Shown: one piece after another, positions 37,639-47,305 of the stretch
Layout of the letters: each line of letters opens with the position of its first letter
Position numbering within the stretch: position 1 is the first letter of the stretch
Source of the DNA: Accumulibacter sp.
Lineage (GTDB): Bacteria > Pseudomonadota > Gammaproteobacteria > Burkholderiales > Rhodocyclaceae
DNA: 64,000 bases
Reading direction: 5' to 3'
NCBI GenBank assembly: GCA_024235695.1
Contig: JACKLX010000005.1
Coordinates: 62,001 to 126,000, forward strand
The notes under the pieces: model-generated
What the model saw: only the letters and a program-made list of their open reading frames with translations
The model's database searches: none
Told to the model about the DNA's origin: nothing
Position numbers and translations under genes: made by a program

Positions 37639-37947
37639 TCACTTCAGGCTGAGGATCCACTTGACCAACTGGTTGGCCTCTTCCGGCGTGACCTTGTTCG
37701 GCGGCATCGGCACCGGGCCCCAGGTGCCCTTGCCACCCTTGATGATCTTCTCGGCGAGCATCGCTTCGTCCTTGGCGGTGTACTTCTTCGCCACATCCTT
37801 GTACGACGGACCCACCTTCTTCTTGTCGATGTCGTGACAGTTCAGGCAGCCCTTCGACTTGGCCAGGGCGTCCGCGTCTTCAGCCTGCACGGCACCAGCA
37901 AACATCACGCCGGCAGCCGCCAGCAGGCTCACGTAGATTGCTTTCAT
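37639..37947 (-). CDS. periplasmic class I cytochrome c (c-551/c-552 type)
   Basis: A 102-residue mono-heme cytochrome. A signal peptide (MKAIYVSLLAAAGVMFAGAV, cleavage after VQA) precedes the CLNCH heme site (C34, C37, H38). The distal ligand is probably M81 in GPVPMPPNKV, and the C-terminal helix EEANQLVKWILSL is typical. It carries electrons in the periplasm, perhaps to an oxidase or nitrite reductase. A single-gene transcript is likely, with its own promoter and terminator. Confidence 0.95.
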   Translation of the reverse strand: MKAIYVSLLAAAGVMFAGAVQAEDADALAKSKGCLNCHDIDKKKVGPSYKDVAKKYTAKDEAMLAEKIIKGGKGTWGPVPMPPNKVTPEEANQLVKWILSLK

Positions 37948-37986
37948 GCTCTTACTCCGTTCAGAAAGATGGTTTGAAACGCCACG

Positions 37987-38014
37987 ATACTATTTCAGTT
38001 TCGCCCGCTTGCAA
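37987..38014 (-). promoter_or_regulatory. candidate promoter of the cytochrome c gene
   Basis: On minus, TTGCAA (38014-38009) and TAGTAT (37992-37987) are 16 bp apart, each matching four of six consensus bases. The predicted leader of about 33 nt contains a GGAG ribosome-binding site. Confidence 0.4.
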
Positions 38015-38131
38015 AGCCCGTTGATCGGCTCGGCGAGATCGCTGACGGTGCCCAGCATAACGCATTGGCAACGGTAACCGTTGACAGCCCGCTTGCCGGC
38101 GCGGCCGCCAACCACCACCGGCAAGTCGCCA

Positions 38132-38758
38132 TCAATGACGGCTCGACGCCAAGAGCACGACACCGGCGGTGATGAAGAAGCCACCAAACAGACGATGCTG
38201 TGCGCGCAACGCCCTGGCATCATCGAGCCAACGGCGCAAACGCGACACCAGCAAGGCGTAACCGGACATGACGACAGTATCCACGATACACATGCTGGCG
38301 CCGATCAGCGCGAACTGCGGCCACCGCGGCTGCGCCGGATCGACAAACTGCGGCACCAGCGCGGCGATGAAGACAACCGCCTTGGGATTGCTCAGATTGA
38401 CCAGCAAGCCCTGCATGAACAGACCCTTCGCCGTTGCCGACAGAGCTACACCCCGATCGATGGCGGCGATCGGCAGCCGCCATCGCTGGATACCGAGCCA
38501 GATCAGATACGCCGCGCCGACGATCTTTACCAGGCCAAAGACCAGCGGCGAGGTCGCCAGAAGGGCGTCGAGTCCCGCCGCGACGATCGCCAACTGGATC
38601 AGCAAAGCGGCCTGCAAGCCGAGGATCGCTGGCACCGCCGACCAGTAGCCGTACTGCAACCCGGCGCTCATGCTGGTCACCGCTCCCGGTCCGGGAGTCA
38701 CCGAGATCAGGATCGCCGCCAGCAGGAAACCGAGCCACAGATCGACAGGCATCGGCAC
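38132..38758 (-). CDS. LysE/RhtB family amino acid exporter
   Basis: A 208-residue membrane protein with about six helices. ILISVTPGPGAVTSMSAGLQYG near the N-terminus is the family signature (PGPxxxxxxxxxxxxG), and LLVNLSNPKAVVFIAALVPQF is the second conserved block. The family exports amino acids such as homoserine, threonine or leucine. The gene starts 6 bp after the ilvD stop and is probably co-transcribed, so a branched-chain amino acid or precursor is a reasonable but unproven cargo. Confidence 0.9.
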   Translation of the reverse strand: MPMPVDLWLGFLLAAILISVTPGPGAVTSMSAGLQYGYWSAVPAILGLQAALLIQLAIVAAGLDALLATSPLVFGLVKIVGAAYLIWLGIQRWRLPIAAIDRGVALSATAKGLFMQGLLVNLSNPKAVVFIAALVPQFVDPAQPRWPQFALIGASMCIVDTVVMSGYALLVSRLRRWLDDARALRAQHRLFGGFFITAGVVLLASSRH

Positions 38759-38764
38759 CGTGAA

Positions 38765-40621
38765 TCAACGCCTCTTCAATTGCGCGAGATCACGCACCGC
38801 TCCGGTCGCCGCCGAAGTGGCCATCAGCGCATAGGCCTGCAACGCCCGCGATACGACGCGCTGGCGGGTCGCCGCGGGCTGCCAGGCCGACTCGCCGCGG
38901 GCGTCCATCGCTGCGCGACGCCTGTCGATCTCGGCATCGGTGATGGCGAGATGGATACGGCGACCGGGAATGTCGATCTCGATCAGGTCGCCCTCTTCAA
39001 CCAGACCGATGGCGCCTCCTTCCGCCGCTTCCGGCGAAGCGTGGCCGATCGACAAGCCCGACGTACCGCCCGAAAAGCGGCCATCGGTCAGCAACGCGCA
39101 GGCCTTGCCCAGCCCCTTGGACTTGAGATAGGACGTCGGGTAGAGCATTTCCTGCATGCCCGGGCCGCCTTTCGGGCCTTCGTAGCGAATGACGACCACA
39201 TCGCCGGCGCTGACCTGGTCGCCGAGAATGGCCTGTACCGCGTCGTCCTGGCTCTCGAACACCCGCGCCTTGCCGGCAAACACCCAGATGCTCTCGTCGA
39301 CACCGGCGGTCTTGACGATGCAGCCGTCGGTCGCCAGATTGCCATACAGCACGGCCAGGCCACCGTCCTGCGAATAGGCGTTGGCGAGACTGCGAATGCA
39401 GCCGTTCGCCCGATCGAGATCGAGTTCCGGATAACGCCGGTTCTGCGAGAATGCCGTCTGCGTCGGGATGCCGCCGGGCGCCGCCCTGAAGAAGTCGACC
39501 AACTCGGGCACCTCGCTGCGCATCACGTCCCAGCTATCGATCGCTTCGCCGAGCGTCCTGGCGTGGACCGTCGGCTGGTCACGATGGATCAGGCCGGCGC
39601 GGTCCAGTTCGCCGAGAATGGCGAATATGCCGCCGGCACGGTGCACATCCTCGATATGGTAATCCGGCGTCGCCGGCGCCACCTTGGCCAGGCACGGCAC
39701 CTTGCGCGAAACGCGGTCGATGTCATCCATCGTGAAACTCACCCCGCCCTCCTGCGCCGCCGCCAGAATATGCAACACCGTATTGGTCGACCCGCCCATC
39801 GACACATCGAGTGTCATGGCGTTTTCGAAGGCCTCGAAACTGCCGATCGAACGTGGTAACACCGAAGCGTCGTCCTGCTCGTAATAGCGTCGGCAGAGGT
39901 CGACGATCTGTCGTCCGGCCTGGAGAAACAGCTGCTTGCGATCAGCGTGGGTAGCCAGAACGGTACCGTTGCCCGGCAGCGAAAGACCGAGCGCCTCGGT
40001 CAGGCAGTTCATCGAGTTGGCGGTGAACATCCCGGAACACGAACCGCAGGTCGGGCATGCCGAGCGCTCGAAAGACTCCACCTCCTCGTCGGAGCAATTG
40101 CTGTCGCCCCCCTTGACCATCGCATCGACGAGGTCGATGGCGATCACCTTGCCGCCCCAATCCACCTTGCCGGCTTCCATCGGACCACCGGAAACGAAGA
40201 TCGTCGGGATATTCACCCGCATCGCCGCCATCAGCATTCCCGGCGTGATCTTGTCGCAGTTCGAGATGCAGACCATCGCGTCGGCGCAGTGCCCGTTGAC
40301 CATGTACTCGACCGAATCGGCAATCAGGTCGCGCGAAGGCAGCGAATAGAGCATGCCGTCGTGGCCCATCGCGATGCCGTCATCGATGGCGATGGTGTTG
40401 AACTCCTTGGCGATGCCGCCGGCCGCCTCGATTTCGCGCGCCACCAGTTGGCCGAGGTCCTTGAGATGCACATGGCCGGGAACGAACTGCGTAAACGAAT
40501 TGACGACGGCGATGATCGGCTTGCCGAAATCGCCGTCCTTCATGCCGGTGGCGCGCCAGAGGGCGCGCGCGCCGGCCATGTTGCGGCCATGGGTCGAGGT
40601 GCGTGAACGATAGTGGGGCAT
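38765..40621 (-). CDS. ilvD: dihydroxy-acid dehydratase
   Basis: A 618-residue Fe-S enzyme of isoleucine and valine synthesis. [18 protein letters not shown] and [19 protein letters not shown] carry the cluster-ligand cysteines; [18 protein letters not shown] and the C-terminal [11 protein letters not shown] block are conserved. Length matches the family. A GGAGAT ribosome-binding site precedes the ATG. Divergent from lgt by 82 bp, upstream of the exporter gene and near the liv operon. Confidence 0.97.
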   Translation of the reverse strand: MPHYRSRTSTHGRNMAGARALWRATGMKDGDFGKPIIAVVNSFTQFVPGHVHLKDLGQLVAREIEAAGGIAKEFNTIAIDDGIAMGHDGMLYSLPSRDLIADSVEYMVNGHCADAMVCISNCDKITPGMLMAAMRVNIPTIFVSGGPMEAGKVDWGGKVIAIDLVDAMVKGGDSNCSDEEVESFERSACPTCGSCSGMFTANSMNCLTEALGLSLPGNGTVLATHADRKQLFLQAGRQIVDLCRRYYEQDDASVLPRSIGSFEAFENAMTLDVSMGGSTNTVLHILAAAQEGGVSFTMDDIDRVSRKVPCLAKVAPATPDYHIEDVHRAGGIFAILGELDRAGLIHRDQPTVHARTLGEAIDSWDVMRSEVPELVDFFRAAPGGIPTQTAFSQNRRYPELDLDRANGCIRSLANAYSQDGGLAVLYGNLATDGCIVKTAGVDESIWVFAGKARVFESQDDAVQAILGDQVSAGDVVVIRYEGPKGGPGMQEMLYPTSYLKSKGLGKACALLTDGRFSGGTSGLSIGHASPEAAEGGAIGLVEEGDLIEIDIPGRRIHLAITDAEIDRRRAAMDARGESAWQPAATRQRVVSRALQAYALMATSAATGAVRDLAQLKRR

Positions 40622-40661
40622 AGCCGATCTCCAATCGAGAACACGCCCGGAGGTGGCGCGA

Positions 40662-40667
40662 TATAAT
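40662..40667 (+). promoter_or_regulatory. consensus -10 element of lgt
   Basis: A perfect TATAAT in GCGATATAATCCC. The -35 region is poor. A start near 40674 leaves a leader of about 30 nt and supports the GTG start at 40704. Confidence 0.5.
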
Positions 40668-40703
40668 CCCGATTCTATCCGAAAGCCCCCTGGTGTTCGC
40701 GCC

Positions 40704-41501
40704 GTGTTGACCCATCCTCAGTTCGACCCCGTCGCCCTTTCGCTCGGCCCACTGCAGGTACACTGGTACGGACTGATGTACCTGGCGGCCTTTCTCCAGT
40801 TCTGGTGGCTTGGTCGTCACCGCATCCTCGGCCATCCGCAGTTGTCGGCCGCCGGTTGGAGCGTGCGCCAACTCGACGACCTGCTTTTCTATGGGGTTCT
40901 TGGCGTCATTGCCGGCGGCCGCCTGGGCGAGGTGCTGTTCTACCAGCCCGCCTACTACCTGGCGCATCCGCTGCAGATTCTCGCCGTCTGGCAGGGTGGC
41001 ATGTCCTTCCACGGCGGCTTCCTCGGCGTCCTCGTCGCGATGTGGTTGTACGCCCGCAAGGCCGGCCGGAGCTGGCTCGAAATCACCGATTTCATCGCCC
41101 CGCTGGTGCCGCTCGGGCTGGCCGCCGGACGCATCGGCAACTTCATCAACGGCGAGCTGTGGGGTCGTGGCGCAGACCCCTCGCTGCCCTGGGCGATGAT
41201 CTTTCCGTCGGTCGACCAACTGCCACGCCACCCCTCGCAGCTCTATCAGGCCGGCCTCGAAGGCGTCGTCCTGTTTGTCCTGCTGTGGCTGTATTCGAGT
41301 CGCGCGCGCCCACGCGGCGCCGTTTCGGGCTTCTTTCTCGTCGGCTACGGCAGCCTGCGCTGGCTCGCCGAGTATTTCCGCTCGCCCGATGATGGTATCC
41401 TTGGCCTCTCATATACGGTCAGCATGGGGCAGTGGCTGTCACTGCCGATGGTCGTCGCTGGCGTTGCTTTTATCGTTCTCGCCCATCGCCAACGCATCTG
41501 A
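40704..41501 (+). CDS. lgt: prolipoprotein diacylglyceryl transferase
   Basis: A 265-residue inner-membrane enzyme that lipidates the lipobox cysteine of prolipoproteins such as Liv[13 protein letters not shown] and the Lgt signature [14 protein letters not shown] with its essential Arg are present; [12 protein letters not shown] follows. About seven hydrophobic helices. Start at GTG 40704 is used because a longer frame from 40653 would start ahead of the -10 element. The next gene begins 39 bp downstream. Confidence 0.95.
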   Translation: MLTHPQFDPVALSLGPLQVHWYGLMYLAAFLQFWWLGRHRILGHPQLSAAGWSVRQLDDLLFYGVLGVIAGGRLGEVLFYQPAYYLAHPLQILAVWQGGMSFHGGFLGVLVAMWLYARKAGRSWLEITDFIAPLVPLGLAAGRIGNFINGELWGRGADPSLPWAMIFPSVDQLPRHPSQLYQAGLEGVVLFVLLWLYSSRARPRGAVSGFFLVGYGSLRWLAEYFRSPDDGILGLSYTVSMGQWLSLPMVVAGVAFIVLAHRQRI

Positions 41502-41540
41502 GTCGGACGCGCCGCTCGCCGCGGGACGGAGGAGAAATAA

Positions 41541-42926
41541 ATGTCGGAAGGCTTTGTTGTCCGGGGTCTGCGCCGCGTACGCAAGTTCCTCGGTGACGGT
41601 ACCGGGCCACGCGAGCTCGAGGGCAAGAACCTGGGACGCGTTCGCGAACTGCTCAACGAATGCGCCAGCGGTGTCGGCGGCGAAGTGTCGGTCAGGCAGC
41701 GCGCTGCCCTTCTCGCCGAAACCTATCAGCATCTCAACGACGACGGTCGTGCGAAATTCCTGAGCACCATCGCCAACGAATTCGGCCCCGACCCGCAACT
41801 GGTCGACAAGGCGCACGCCGACTACCAGGCGGCGATCGGCAGCGACCGGCAGTGGCAGGCCGAATCGGCCCTGCGCGGGGCGATGCGCTCGTCGCGATTG
41901 CGCATCCTGACGCAGTTCAACGCCTTGCCGCAGGGCGTCAAGTTCCTCGTCGATCTGCGCGCCGACCTGCTGCGCTTTCTCGACACCGACCCGGCGCTGC
42001 GATCGCTCGACCGGGAACTCGAGTCGCGGCTTACCGCCTGGTTCGACGTCGGCTTCCTCGAACTGCAGCGCATCACCTGGAGTTCGTCAGCGGCCTTGCT
42101 GGAGAAGCTGATCCAGTACGAAGCGGTGCACGAAATCCGCTCGTGGAGCGACCTCAAGAACCGGCTCGACTCCGATCGTCGGTGCTACGCTTTCTTCCAT
42201 CCGCGGATGCCCATGGAGCCGCTGATCTTCGTCGAGGTCGCGCTGACCGATCACCTGGCCGACAATGTGCAGACGCTGCTCGACGAACACGCGCCCGTTT
42301 TCGACGCGCAACGCGCGAGCACGGCGATCTTCTATTCGATCTCCAACACCCAGCCCGGCCTGCGTGGCGTGTCCTTCGGCAATTTCCTGCTCAAGCGGGT
42401 GGTGGACGATCTCAAACGCGATTACCCCCGTCTCGACAGCTTTGCGACGCTTTCTCCGCTGCCGACCTTTCGGCGCTGGGCGGAGAAGAACCCCGAGGCC
42501 TGGCGCAAGGCCTTCAGCGAGGCTGACCTCGAGCGGATCAAACACCGGCTGTTGCCTGAGATGGCGTCGGTTGCCAGTACCAGCGATCTTGCCCGGCTGC
42601 TGTCGGTCGACAAATGGGCCGACGACGAGCGTCTGGCACGCGCCCTGCAACAGGGCTTGACGCGCCTCGCCGCGCGCTATCTGCTGACCGCCAGCAAGGG
42701 CGGCCAGCCTTACGATCCGGTCGCCCGCTTCCATCTTGGCAACGGCGCGCGCATCGAGCGCCTCAATTACCGCGCCGACAGCTCGCCGCGTGGCAGCCAG
42801 CAGTCCTACGGTCTGATGGTGAATTATGTCTACGACCCTGATACCATCGAAGAGAATGTCGAAGCGTTTTCCCGCGGTGGCGAGATTGCAGCGGCCACCG
42901 CCATACGTCGTTCTGCTCGCGACTGA
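41541..42926 (+). CDS. malonyl-CoA decarboxylase
   Basis: A 461-residue enzyme converting malonyl-CoA to acetyl-CoA and CO2. The N-terminal helical domain is followed by the GNAT-like catalytic domain, with [20 protein letters not shown], the [18 protein letters not shown] block and the catalytic histidine region [24 protein letters not shown] precedes the ATG at 41541. It may drain malonyl-CoA or serve growth on malonate. It is followed 53 bp later by a VOC gene, possibly one transcript ending at the strong terminator at 43.5 kb. Confidence 0.93.
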   Translation: MSEGFVVRGLRRVRKFLGDGTGPRELEGKNLGRVRELLNECASGVGGEVSVRQRAALLAETYQHLNDDGRAKFLSTIANEFGPDPQLVDKAHADYQAAIGSDRQWQAESALRGAMRSSRLRILTQFNALPQGVKFLVDLRADLLRFLDTDPALRSLDRELESRLTAWFDVGFLELQRITWSSSAALLEKLIQYEAVHEIRSWSDLKNRLDSDRRCYAFFHPRMPMEPLIFVEVALTDHLADNVQTLLDEHAPVFDAQRASTAIFYSISNTQPGLRGVSFGNFLLKRVVDDLKRDYPRLDSFATLSPLPTFRRWAEKNPEAWRKAFSEADLERIKHRLLPEMASVASTSDLARLLSVDKWADDERLARALQQGLTRLAARYLLTASKGGQPYDPVARFHLGNGARIERLNYRADSSPRGSQQSYGLMVNYVYDPDTIEENVEAFSRGGEIAAATAIRRSARD

Positions 42927-42979
42927 GCGCGCAACCAGAACTCTTCCCCTCCCTGCCATCAACAAAGAAAGAGCACGCC

Positions 42980-43453
42980 ATGAGCCAACGTCCCTTCAAA
43001 GTCCTCGGAATCCAGCAAATCGCCATTGGCGGCCCCGACAAGATGCGGCTGCGCAAGCTGTGGGTCGACATGCTCGGCCTCGAAATCACCGGCAACTTTG
43101 TCAGCGAGCGTGAGAACGTCGACGAAGACATCGCTGCGATGGGCAGCGGCCCGTTCAAGGTCGAAGTCGATCTGATGCAACCGGTCGACCCCGACAAGAA
43201 GCCGGCGGTGCATGCCACGCCGCTCAATCACGTCGGCCTGTGGATCGACGACCTGCCAACCGCCGTCGAATGGCTTTCGGCCAACGGCGTACGCTTCGCG
43301 CCGGGTGGAATTCGCAAGGGTGCCGCCGGCTTCGACATCACCTTCATGCATCCCAAGGCCAACGACGAGTTTCCGATTGCCGGCGAAGGTGTACTGATCG
43401 AACTGGTGCAGGCGCCGCCGGCCGTCGTCGAGGCGTTCGCCAAGCTCGGCTGA
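42980..43453 (+). CDS. VOC (glyoxalase-fold) family protein
   Basis: A 157-residue protein of the vicinal-oxygen-chelate superfamily. Two beta-alpha-beta-beta-beta modules can be traced: [20 protein letters not shown] in the first and [18 protein letters not shown] then [12 protein letters not shown] in the second. Metal-ligand candidates are H (NHVG) and E (LIEL). Lactoylglutathione lyase or methylmalonyl-CoA epimerase are relatives; the neighbour malonyl-CoA decarboxylase makes an acyl-CoA substrate possible. Function not assigned. Confidence 0.85.
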   Translation: MSQRPFKVLGIQQIAIGGPDKMRLRKLWVDMLGLEITGNFVSERENVDEDIAAMGSGPFKVEVDLMQPVDPDKKPAVHATPLNHVGLWIDDLPTAVEWLSANGVRFAPGGIRKGAAGFDITFMHPKANDEFPIAGEGVLIELVQAPPAVVEAFAKLG

Positions 43454-43508
43454 ACGTAGGAAGCTGCCGGCACGCGGCCCGGTCGATCGGAGCCGCTTGA
43501 ATCCTGAG

Positions 43509-43546
43509 CGAGCGTCGCCCACCGGGGCGACGCTCGTTTTCTTTTC
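43509..43546 (+). terminator. strong intrinsic terminator after the VOC gene
   Basis: A perfect 12-bp stem, CGAGCGTCGCCC with GGGCGACGCTCG (43525-43536), around ACCG, followed by TTTTCTTTTC. It lies 55 bp after the VOC stop. Confidence 0.92.
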
Positions 43547-44260
43547 GAACGATCGAACGCCCTGCGCCGGATACGGCACCGCCGCGAGGCAGCGGCCTGG
43601 TGACACCGTTGCTCGTGCGTGCCGGACGATTGCCCCTTTGCCAGCGGCGCCGTTTTCGCCGCCGTGGCCAGGCCGATGGCGGCCGAGCGGCGGACCCTGC
43701 CGGCGCGCTCGCAATGCCTTGCACGTTTTGTGCGCGACACTGTTCATTTTTGCAGAAAGATGAACGATAATTGCCGGCCACGGACATTCTGGCGCAAACA
43801 GGAAAACAGGCATGCCAACAGACCGCTCTGAATTGCCCCGTCGCCGCGCCCGGTTCGCGACCACTGGCGGCCAGCCTGGCACCGTGCTCGGCAACAGGAC
43901 ATAGGGCACCAGATGGTCATCACGGCCCTTCGCGCACCGGCACACCGGCACCCGCAGGCGCTGCGCGCGGCCCTTCCGGTCACCAGGCAGGAACCGCCTC
44001 CGACGCGCATCGTCGGTGATCGCCGGCGCTTCCCGGTAGCGACCGCCGGCACGGTGCAAGAAATGTCCGCGTCGCGCCCGTTCACCGAGCCGTAATCAGC
44101 TCGGGCAAGCTGCCTGGGCACCGACGGCAGCCGCCGTTGTTGCCTTCCGCGGCGATTGCTCCCGTGTCGCTGGCGAGGGCCCTCTCCGAGCGGTCAATGT
44201 CGTTCAGCACAACACGCCCGTAACACCCACCGGTTTTTTGGCCACACCAAGGAGGCATCA
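43547..44260. other. gene-free stretch upstream of ppk2
   Basis: About 710 bp without a convincing gene; all open frames here are short, overlap antisense and lack good starts. It holds an inverted repeat (43742-43765) over a possible promoter. No Pho-box-like pair of CTGTCAT repeats was seen upstream of ppk2. It may be a long leader, a small-RNA locus or decayed sequence. Confidence 0.5.
43742..43771 (+). promoter_or_regulatory. candidate promoter covered by an inverted repeat
   Basis: GTTCAT (43742-43747) and ATGAAC (43760-43765) are inverted around 12 bp. Overlapping them are TTCATT and, 17 bp on, GATAAT (43766-43771; five of six consensus). The palindrome would block both elements if bound. 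No gene starts within 480 bp downstream. Confidence 0.3.
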
Positions 44261-45379
44261 ATGAGCGAAGTCAAACCCGCGCAAGAGGAAGTAGTACCCG
44301 AAGGCGACAAAGCCAGCACTGAAAGCGTCACCGAGGTAAAAGCCGCAGCTGTCTCGGACACGCCCGCCAAGGCGTCGACGCGCAAGCCTGCTGCCAAGAC
44401 CGTCGTCAAGAGCGAGGAGCCGAAAGCGGCCGCCAAACAGGAACCCGAGAAGACCAAGGATCAGAAACCGGTGAAAGAGAAAGCGGCCGAAAGCAAGGCC
44501 GAAGCCAAAGCGGAAGCCAAAGCGGAAGCCAAAGCAGAAGCCAAAGCAGAAGCAGCGGCGCCCAAGAACAAGGAAACGGAAAGCGTTCTCAGCACGCGCA
44601 AGAAACCCCTCAAGACCAAGAACTACGAGAAAACCCTGGCGAGACTGCAAATCGAACTCGTCAAGCTGCAGGAATGGATCAAATTCAAGAAACTGAAGGT
44701 GGTTGTGCTCTTCGAGGGCCGCGACGCCGCCGGCAAGGGCGGCACCATCAAGCGCATTACCGAATGCCTGAGCCCCCGCGTCACCCGCGTTGCCGCGCTG
44801 CCGGCGCCGACCGACCGGGAAACGACCCAGTGGTATTTCCAACGCTACGTCACGCATCTGCCCGCCGGCGGCGAAATGGTCCTCTTCGATCGCAGCTGGT
44901 ACAACCGCGCCGGCGTCGAACGCGTGATGAGTTTTTGCTCGGACGAGGAATATCGCGAATTTCTGCGCAGCTGCCCCGAGTTCGAACGGATGCTGGTGCG
45001 TAGCGGCATCATCCTCATCAAGTACTGGTTCTCGGTCAGCAACGAGGAGCAGGAGCGCCGTTTCCAGAAGCGGATCTTCCATCCGGAAAAGCACTGGAAG
45101 CTCAGCCCGATGGACCTGCAGTCGCGTGCGCGTTGGGTCGAATACTCGAAGGCGAAGGACAACATGTTCGCCCACACCGACATCAAGCAAGCACCGTGGT
45201 ACGTGGTCGACGGCGACGACAAGAAGCGGGCCCGCCTGAACGTGATCACCCACCTGCTGAGCATGATCGACTACGAGGACCTCACCCCCGAGCCGATCGT
45301 CCTGCCGCCGCGTCAGGACGAAATCGGCTACGTCCGGCCGCCGATGTCCGACCAGACCTTCATTCCCGAGGTTTACTGA
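44261..45379 (+). CDS. ppk2: PPK2-family polyphosphate kinase with charged repeat N-terminus
   Basis: A 372-residue protein. The ATG at 44261 follows AGGAGGC. Residues 1-110 are a low-complexity Lys/Ala/Glu region with KAEA repeats (about 79-98). The kinase domain has Walker A GRDAAGKGG (about 153-161), PTDRETTQWYFQRY, the lid/Walker B stretch FDRSWYNRAGVERVM and KYWFSVSNEEQERRF, typical of class I PPK2. It transfers phosphate between polyphosphate and nucleoside di- or triphosphates. The N-terminal tail is not part of the family core and may bind polyphosphate, nucleic acid or a granule. A bidirectional terminator follows. Confidence 0.93.
   Translation: MSEVKPAQEEVVPEGDKASTESVTEVKAAAVSDTPAKASTRKPAAKTVVKSEEPKAAAKQEPEKTKDQKPVKEKAAESKAEAKAEAKAEAKAEAKAEAAAPKNKETESVLSTRKKPLKTKNYEKTLARLQIELVKLQEWIKFKKLKVVVLFEGRDAAGKGGTIKRITECLSPRVTRVAALPAPTDRETTQWYFQRYVTHLPAGGEMVLFDRSWYNRAGVERVMSFCSDEEYREFLRSCPEFERMLVRSGIILIKYWFSVSNEEQERRFQKRIFHPEKHWKLSPMDLQSRARWVEYSKAKDNMFAHTDIKQAPWYVVDGDDKKRARLNVITHLLSMIDYEDLTPEPIVLPPRQDEIGYVRPPMSDQTFIPEVY
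44498..44556 (+). repeat. 12-bp in-frame repeats in ppk2
   Basis: The unit GAAGCCAAAGCG (with A/G variation in the last base) occurs about four to five times in tandem and encodes the EAKA units of the PPK2 N-terminal region. Such arrays can change copy number. Confidence 0.8.
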
Positions 45380-45456
45380 GCGAACGAGGTAGCGACGGAT
45401 TTCGATCCACCATGACGCAAGCAAACTTGCCGCCGGAACGCGGCTGACCGCTCGAG

Positions 45457-45483
45457 AAAAACCCCGCCGTGGCGGGGTTTTTT
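45457..45483. terminator. bidirectional intrinsic terminator between ppk2 and the Cache-like gene
   Basis: ACCCCGCC pairs with GGCGGGGT around a very short loop; A5 on the left and T6 on the right make it a terminator in both directions. It serves ppk2 on plus and the gene ending at 45554 on minus. Confidence 0.88.
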
Positions 45484-45553
45484 CTTGTCACGATCACCGC
45501 GACGCGCGATCGGCAAGCCGGCCGCGGGACCCTGCTCCGACACGCACCCGGTG

Positions 45554-45994
45554 CTACTTGTAGTAGCCGACCGCGCAGACCTGGTCGCCGACCTTGGTCA
45601 CGTAGACCACCTTGTTAACCGGCTCGGTCTGGCCCGGGCGTGGCCACATGTAGGATACCTCGACAATCACCCCGTCCTTGGCGGCGGCATACACTTCGAC
45701 GCCGAGCGGCTTGCCGGCCTTGTCCTTGAGATCCTTCAGGCTCTTGCCGACCAACGACGGATGGGCGGTGAAATTGCCGTCCGGACCGCCGCAATAAGGG
45801 TACAGATCCCGGTCCTTGAAGCCACCTTCACCCTTGGTAAACATCTCGAGCGCCTTGGCCTTGTTGGCATTGACGGCAGCCACGGCCTTTTCGAGCATCG
45901 CTCTGGCTTCAGCCGGCGTACCGTACTCGCCGGCCCAGGCGCTGCCTGCGACAAGAACCGCGAATGCCGAACCCATGGCTAATTGACGTAGCAT
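45554..45994 (-). CDS. exported single-Cache-like domain protein
   Basis: A 146-residue protein. Start 45994 has AAGGAGAG upstream and opens a signal peptide (MLRQLAMGSAFAVLVAGSAW, cleavage after AWA). TPAEARAMLEKAVAAVNANK, then FKDRDLYPYCGGPDGNFTAHPSLVGK and GVIVEVSYMWPRP, match the small stand-alone Cache (dCache_2/sCache-like) proteins of proteobacteria. Probably periplasmic ligand binding; the ligand is unknown. Single gene between two terminators or promoters. Confidence 0.85.
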   Translation of the reverse strand: MLRQLAMGSAFAVLVAGSAWAGEYGTPAEARAMLEKAVAAVNANKAKALEMFTKGEGGFKDRDLYPYCGGPDGNFTAHPSLVGKSLKDLKDKAGKPLGVEVYAAAKDGVIVEVSYMWPRPGQTEPVNKVVYVTKVGDQVCAVGYYK

Positions 45995-46277
45995 CGAAAC
46001 TCTCCTTGAAAAGTTGAGGGATAAGGACAAGCAGCTGCGACAGTCGCGCAGCCGAGGGGCCAAGACCCCTCCTCGAACATGGTAGCCAAAAAAACGCCGA
46101 AGCTCGAGCAATCGACCGAATGATCCGGTCAGATACAGCGCGCGGGTGCTGCCGGGCCGCACCACCGGCGTCCCTTGCTTGCCTTTCACTGCCACCGCTG
46201 CCTATCATCGACGCGCCGCACCACCACCGACGATGGCCGCCTGGCGCGCCCCGCCAGCCCGCGAGATCAATCCGAAC

Positions 46278-47198
46278 ATGCCCCTGCACATCGCAACGCC
46301 GCTGATCGAGTCCCGGCCACTGAGCAGTGCAGCGCGCTGCTCGGCGTGGCTGAAACTGGAAGCCCTGCAAGTGCCGGGATCGTTCAAGATCCGCGGCGTT
46401 GGTGCAGCCTGCGAGGAATACCGCCGGCGCGGTGCGCGCCGCTTCGTTTCCTCTTCCGGCGGCAATGCCGGGCTGGCAGTCGCCTACGCCGGCCGCCGCC
46501 TGGCAGTGCCGGTAAGCGTCGTCGTTCCCGAAAGCACCTCGGAAAGAGCCCGAGAACTGTTGCTGCTCGAGGGAGCGGAACTGATCGTTCATGGCGAATC
46601 CTGGCACGAAGCCAACCTCCTGGCGCTGTCGATGCTCGGTCAGGCCGACGCCTTTCTCCATCCTTTCGACGATGCCCTGCTGTGGCAGGGCCACGCCAGC
46701 CTGATCGACGAAGTCGCGCGTTCGGCGCTCGCACCCGATGCTATCGTCCTGTCGGTCGGTGGCGGCGGCCTGCTCTGCGGGGTGATCGAAGGCCTACACC
46801 GCAACGGTCTTGGACACGTCCCGGTGATCGCCGTCGAAACCACAGGCGCGGCATCGTTCAACCGCTCGCTGCACGCCGGCCGGCTCGTCGAACTCGAGAA
46901 GATCAGCAGCATCGCCACTTCGCTTGGCGCCAAACGGGTCTGCGAGAAGGCCCTGCAGTGGTCGCGGCAGCACGCGATTCGCAGCGAAGTCGTTTCCGAC
47001 CGCGCCGCGCTCGTTGCCTGCGAGCGTTTTCTCGCCGATCACCGGCTGCTCGTCGAACCCGCATGCGGCGCCACCCTCGCCCTGGCGTACGACCGCTCGC
47101 CGGCGCTGGCCGGTTTCACCCGCGTGCTGTTCATCGTCTGCGGCGGCGCAACGGCAACCATCGACCAGATTCGCGCCTGGACCGCCGAACGCGCCTGA
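46278..47198 (+). CDS. PLP-dependent serine/threonine dehydratase-type enzyme
   Basis: A 306-residue fold-type II PLP enzyme. The Schiff-base lysine is in PGSFKIRG, the phosphate-binding loop is SVGGGGLLCG and SSSGGNAGLAVAY is the substrate loop; VEPACGAT near the C-terminus keeps the Cys seen in mammalian-type serine dehydratases. It most likely deaminates L-serine or L-threonine. Start 46278 (MPLHIATPL) fits the family; an ATG at 46233 is also possible. The gene precedes ppc by 107 bp on the same strand. Confidence 0.85.
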   Translation: MPLHIATPLIESRPLSSAARCSAWLKLEALQVPGSFKIRGVGAACEEYRRRGARRFVSSSGGNAGLAVAYAGRRLAVPVSVVVPESTSERARELLLLEGAELIVHGESWHEANLLALSMLGQADAFLHPFDDALLWQGHASLIDEVARSALAPDAIVLSVGGGGLLCGVIEGLHRNGLGHVPVIAVETTGAASFNRSLHAGRLVELEKISSIATSLGAKRVCEKALQWSRQHAIRSEVVSDRAALVACERFLADHRLLVEPACGATLALAYDRSPALAGFTRVLFIVCGGATATIDQIRAWTAERA

Positions 47199-47238
47199 CG
47201 GCCGCCAACTGCCGGCAGACGCCAAGTCGGGAACGGTT

Positions 47239-47244
47239 ATAATC
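47239..47244 (+). promoter_or_regulatory. consensus -10 element of ppc
   Basis: A perfect TATAAT in CGGTTATAATCGCC, 62 bp upstream of ppc. The -35 region is weak. The same motif style occurs ahead of lgt and of the RND operon. Confidence 0.45.
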
Positions 47245-47305
47245 GCCGGCCCTGGCCATCGTTGACGCGCCGCCCGAAGATCACCCCCCGAGAGAAGAGC
47301 GACAG

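Noticed and set aside
43744-44121. Small open frames in the stretch before ppk2
   Set aside because: Overlapping frames on both strands, poor starts, Arg/Pro/Ala-rich sequence and no resemblance to known proteins.
44161-44260. Pho box upstream of ppk2
   Set aside because: No pair of CTGTCAT-like repeats at 11-bp spacing was found.
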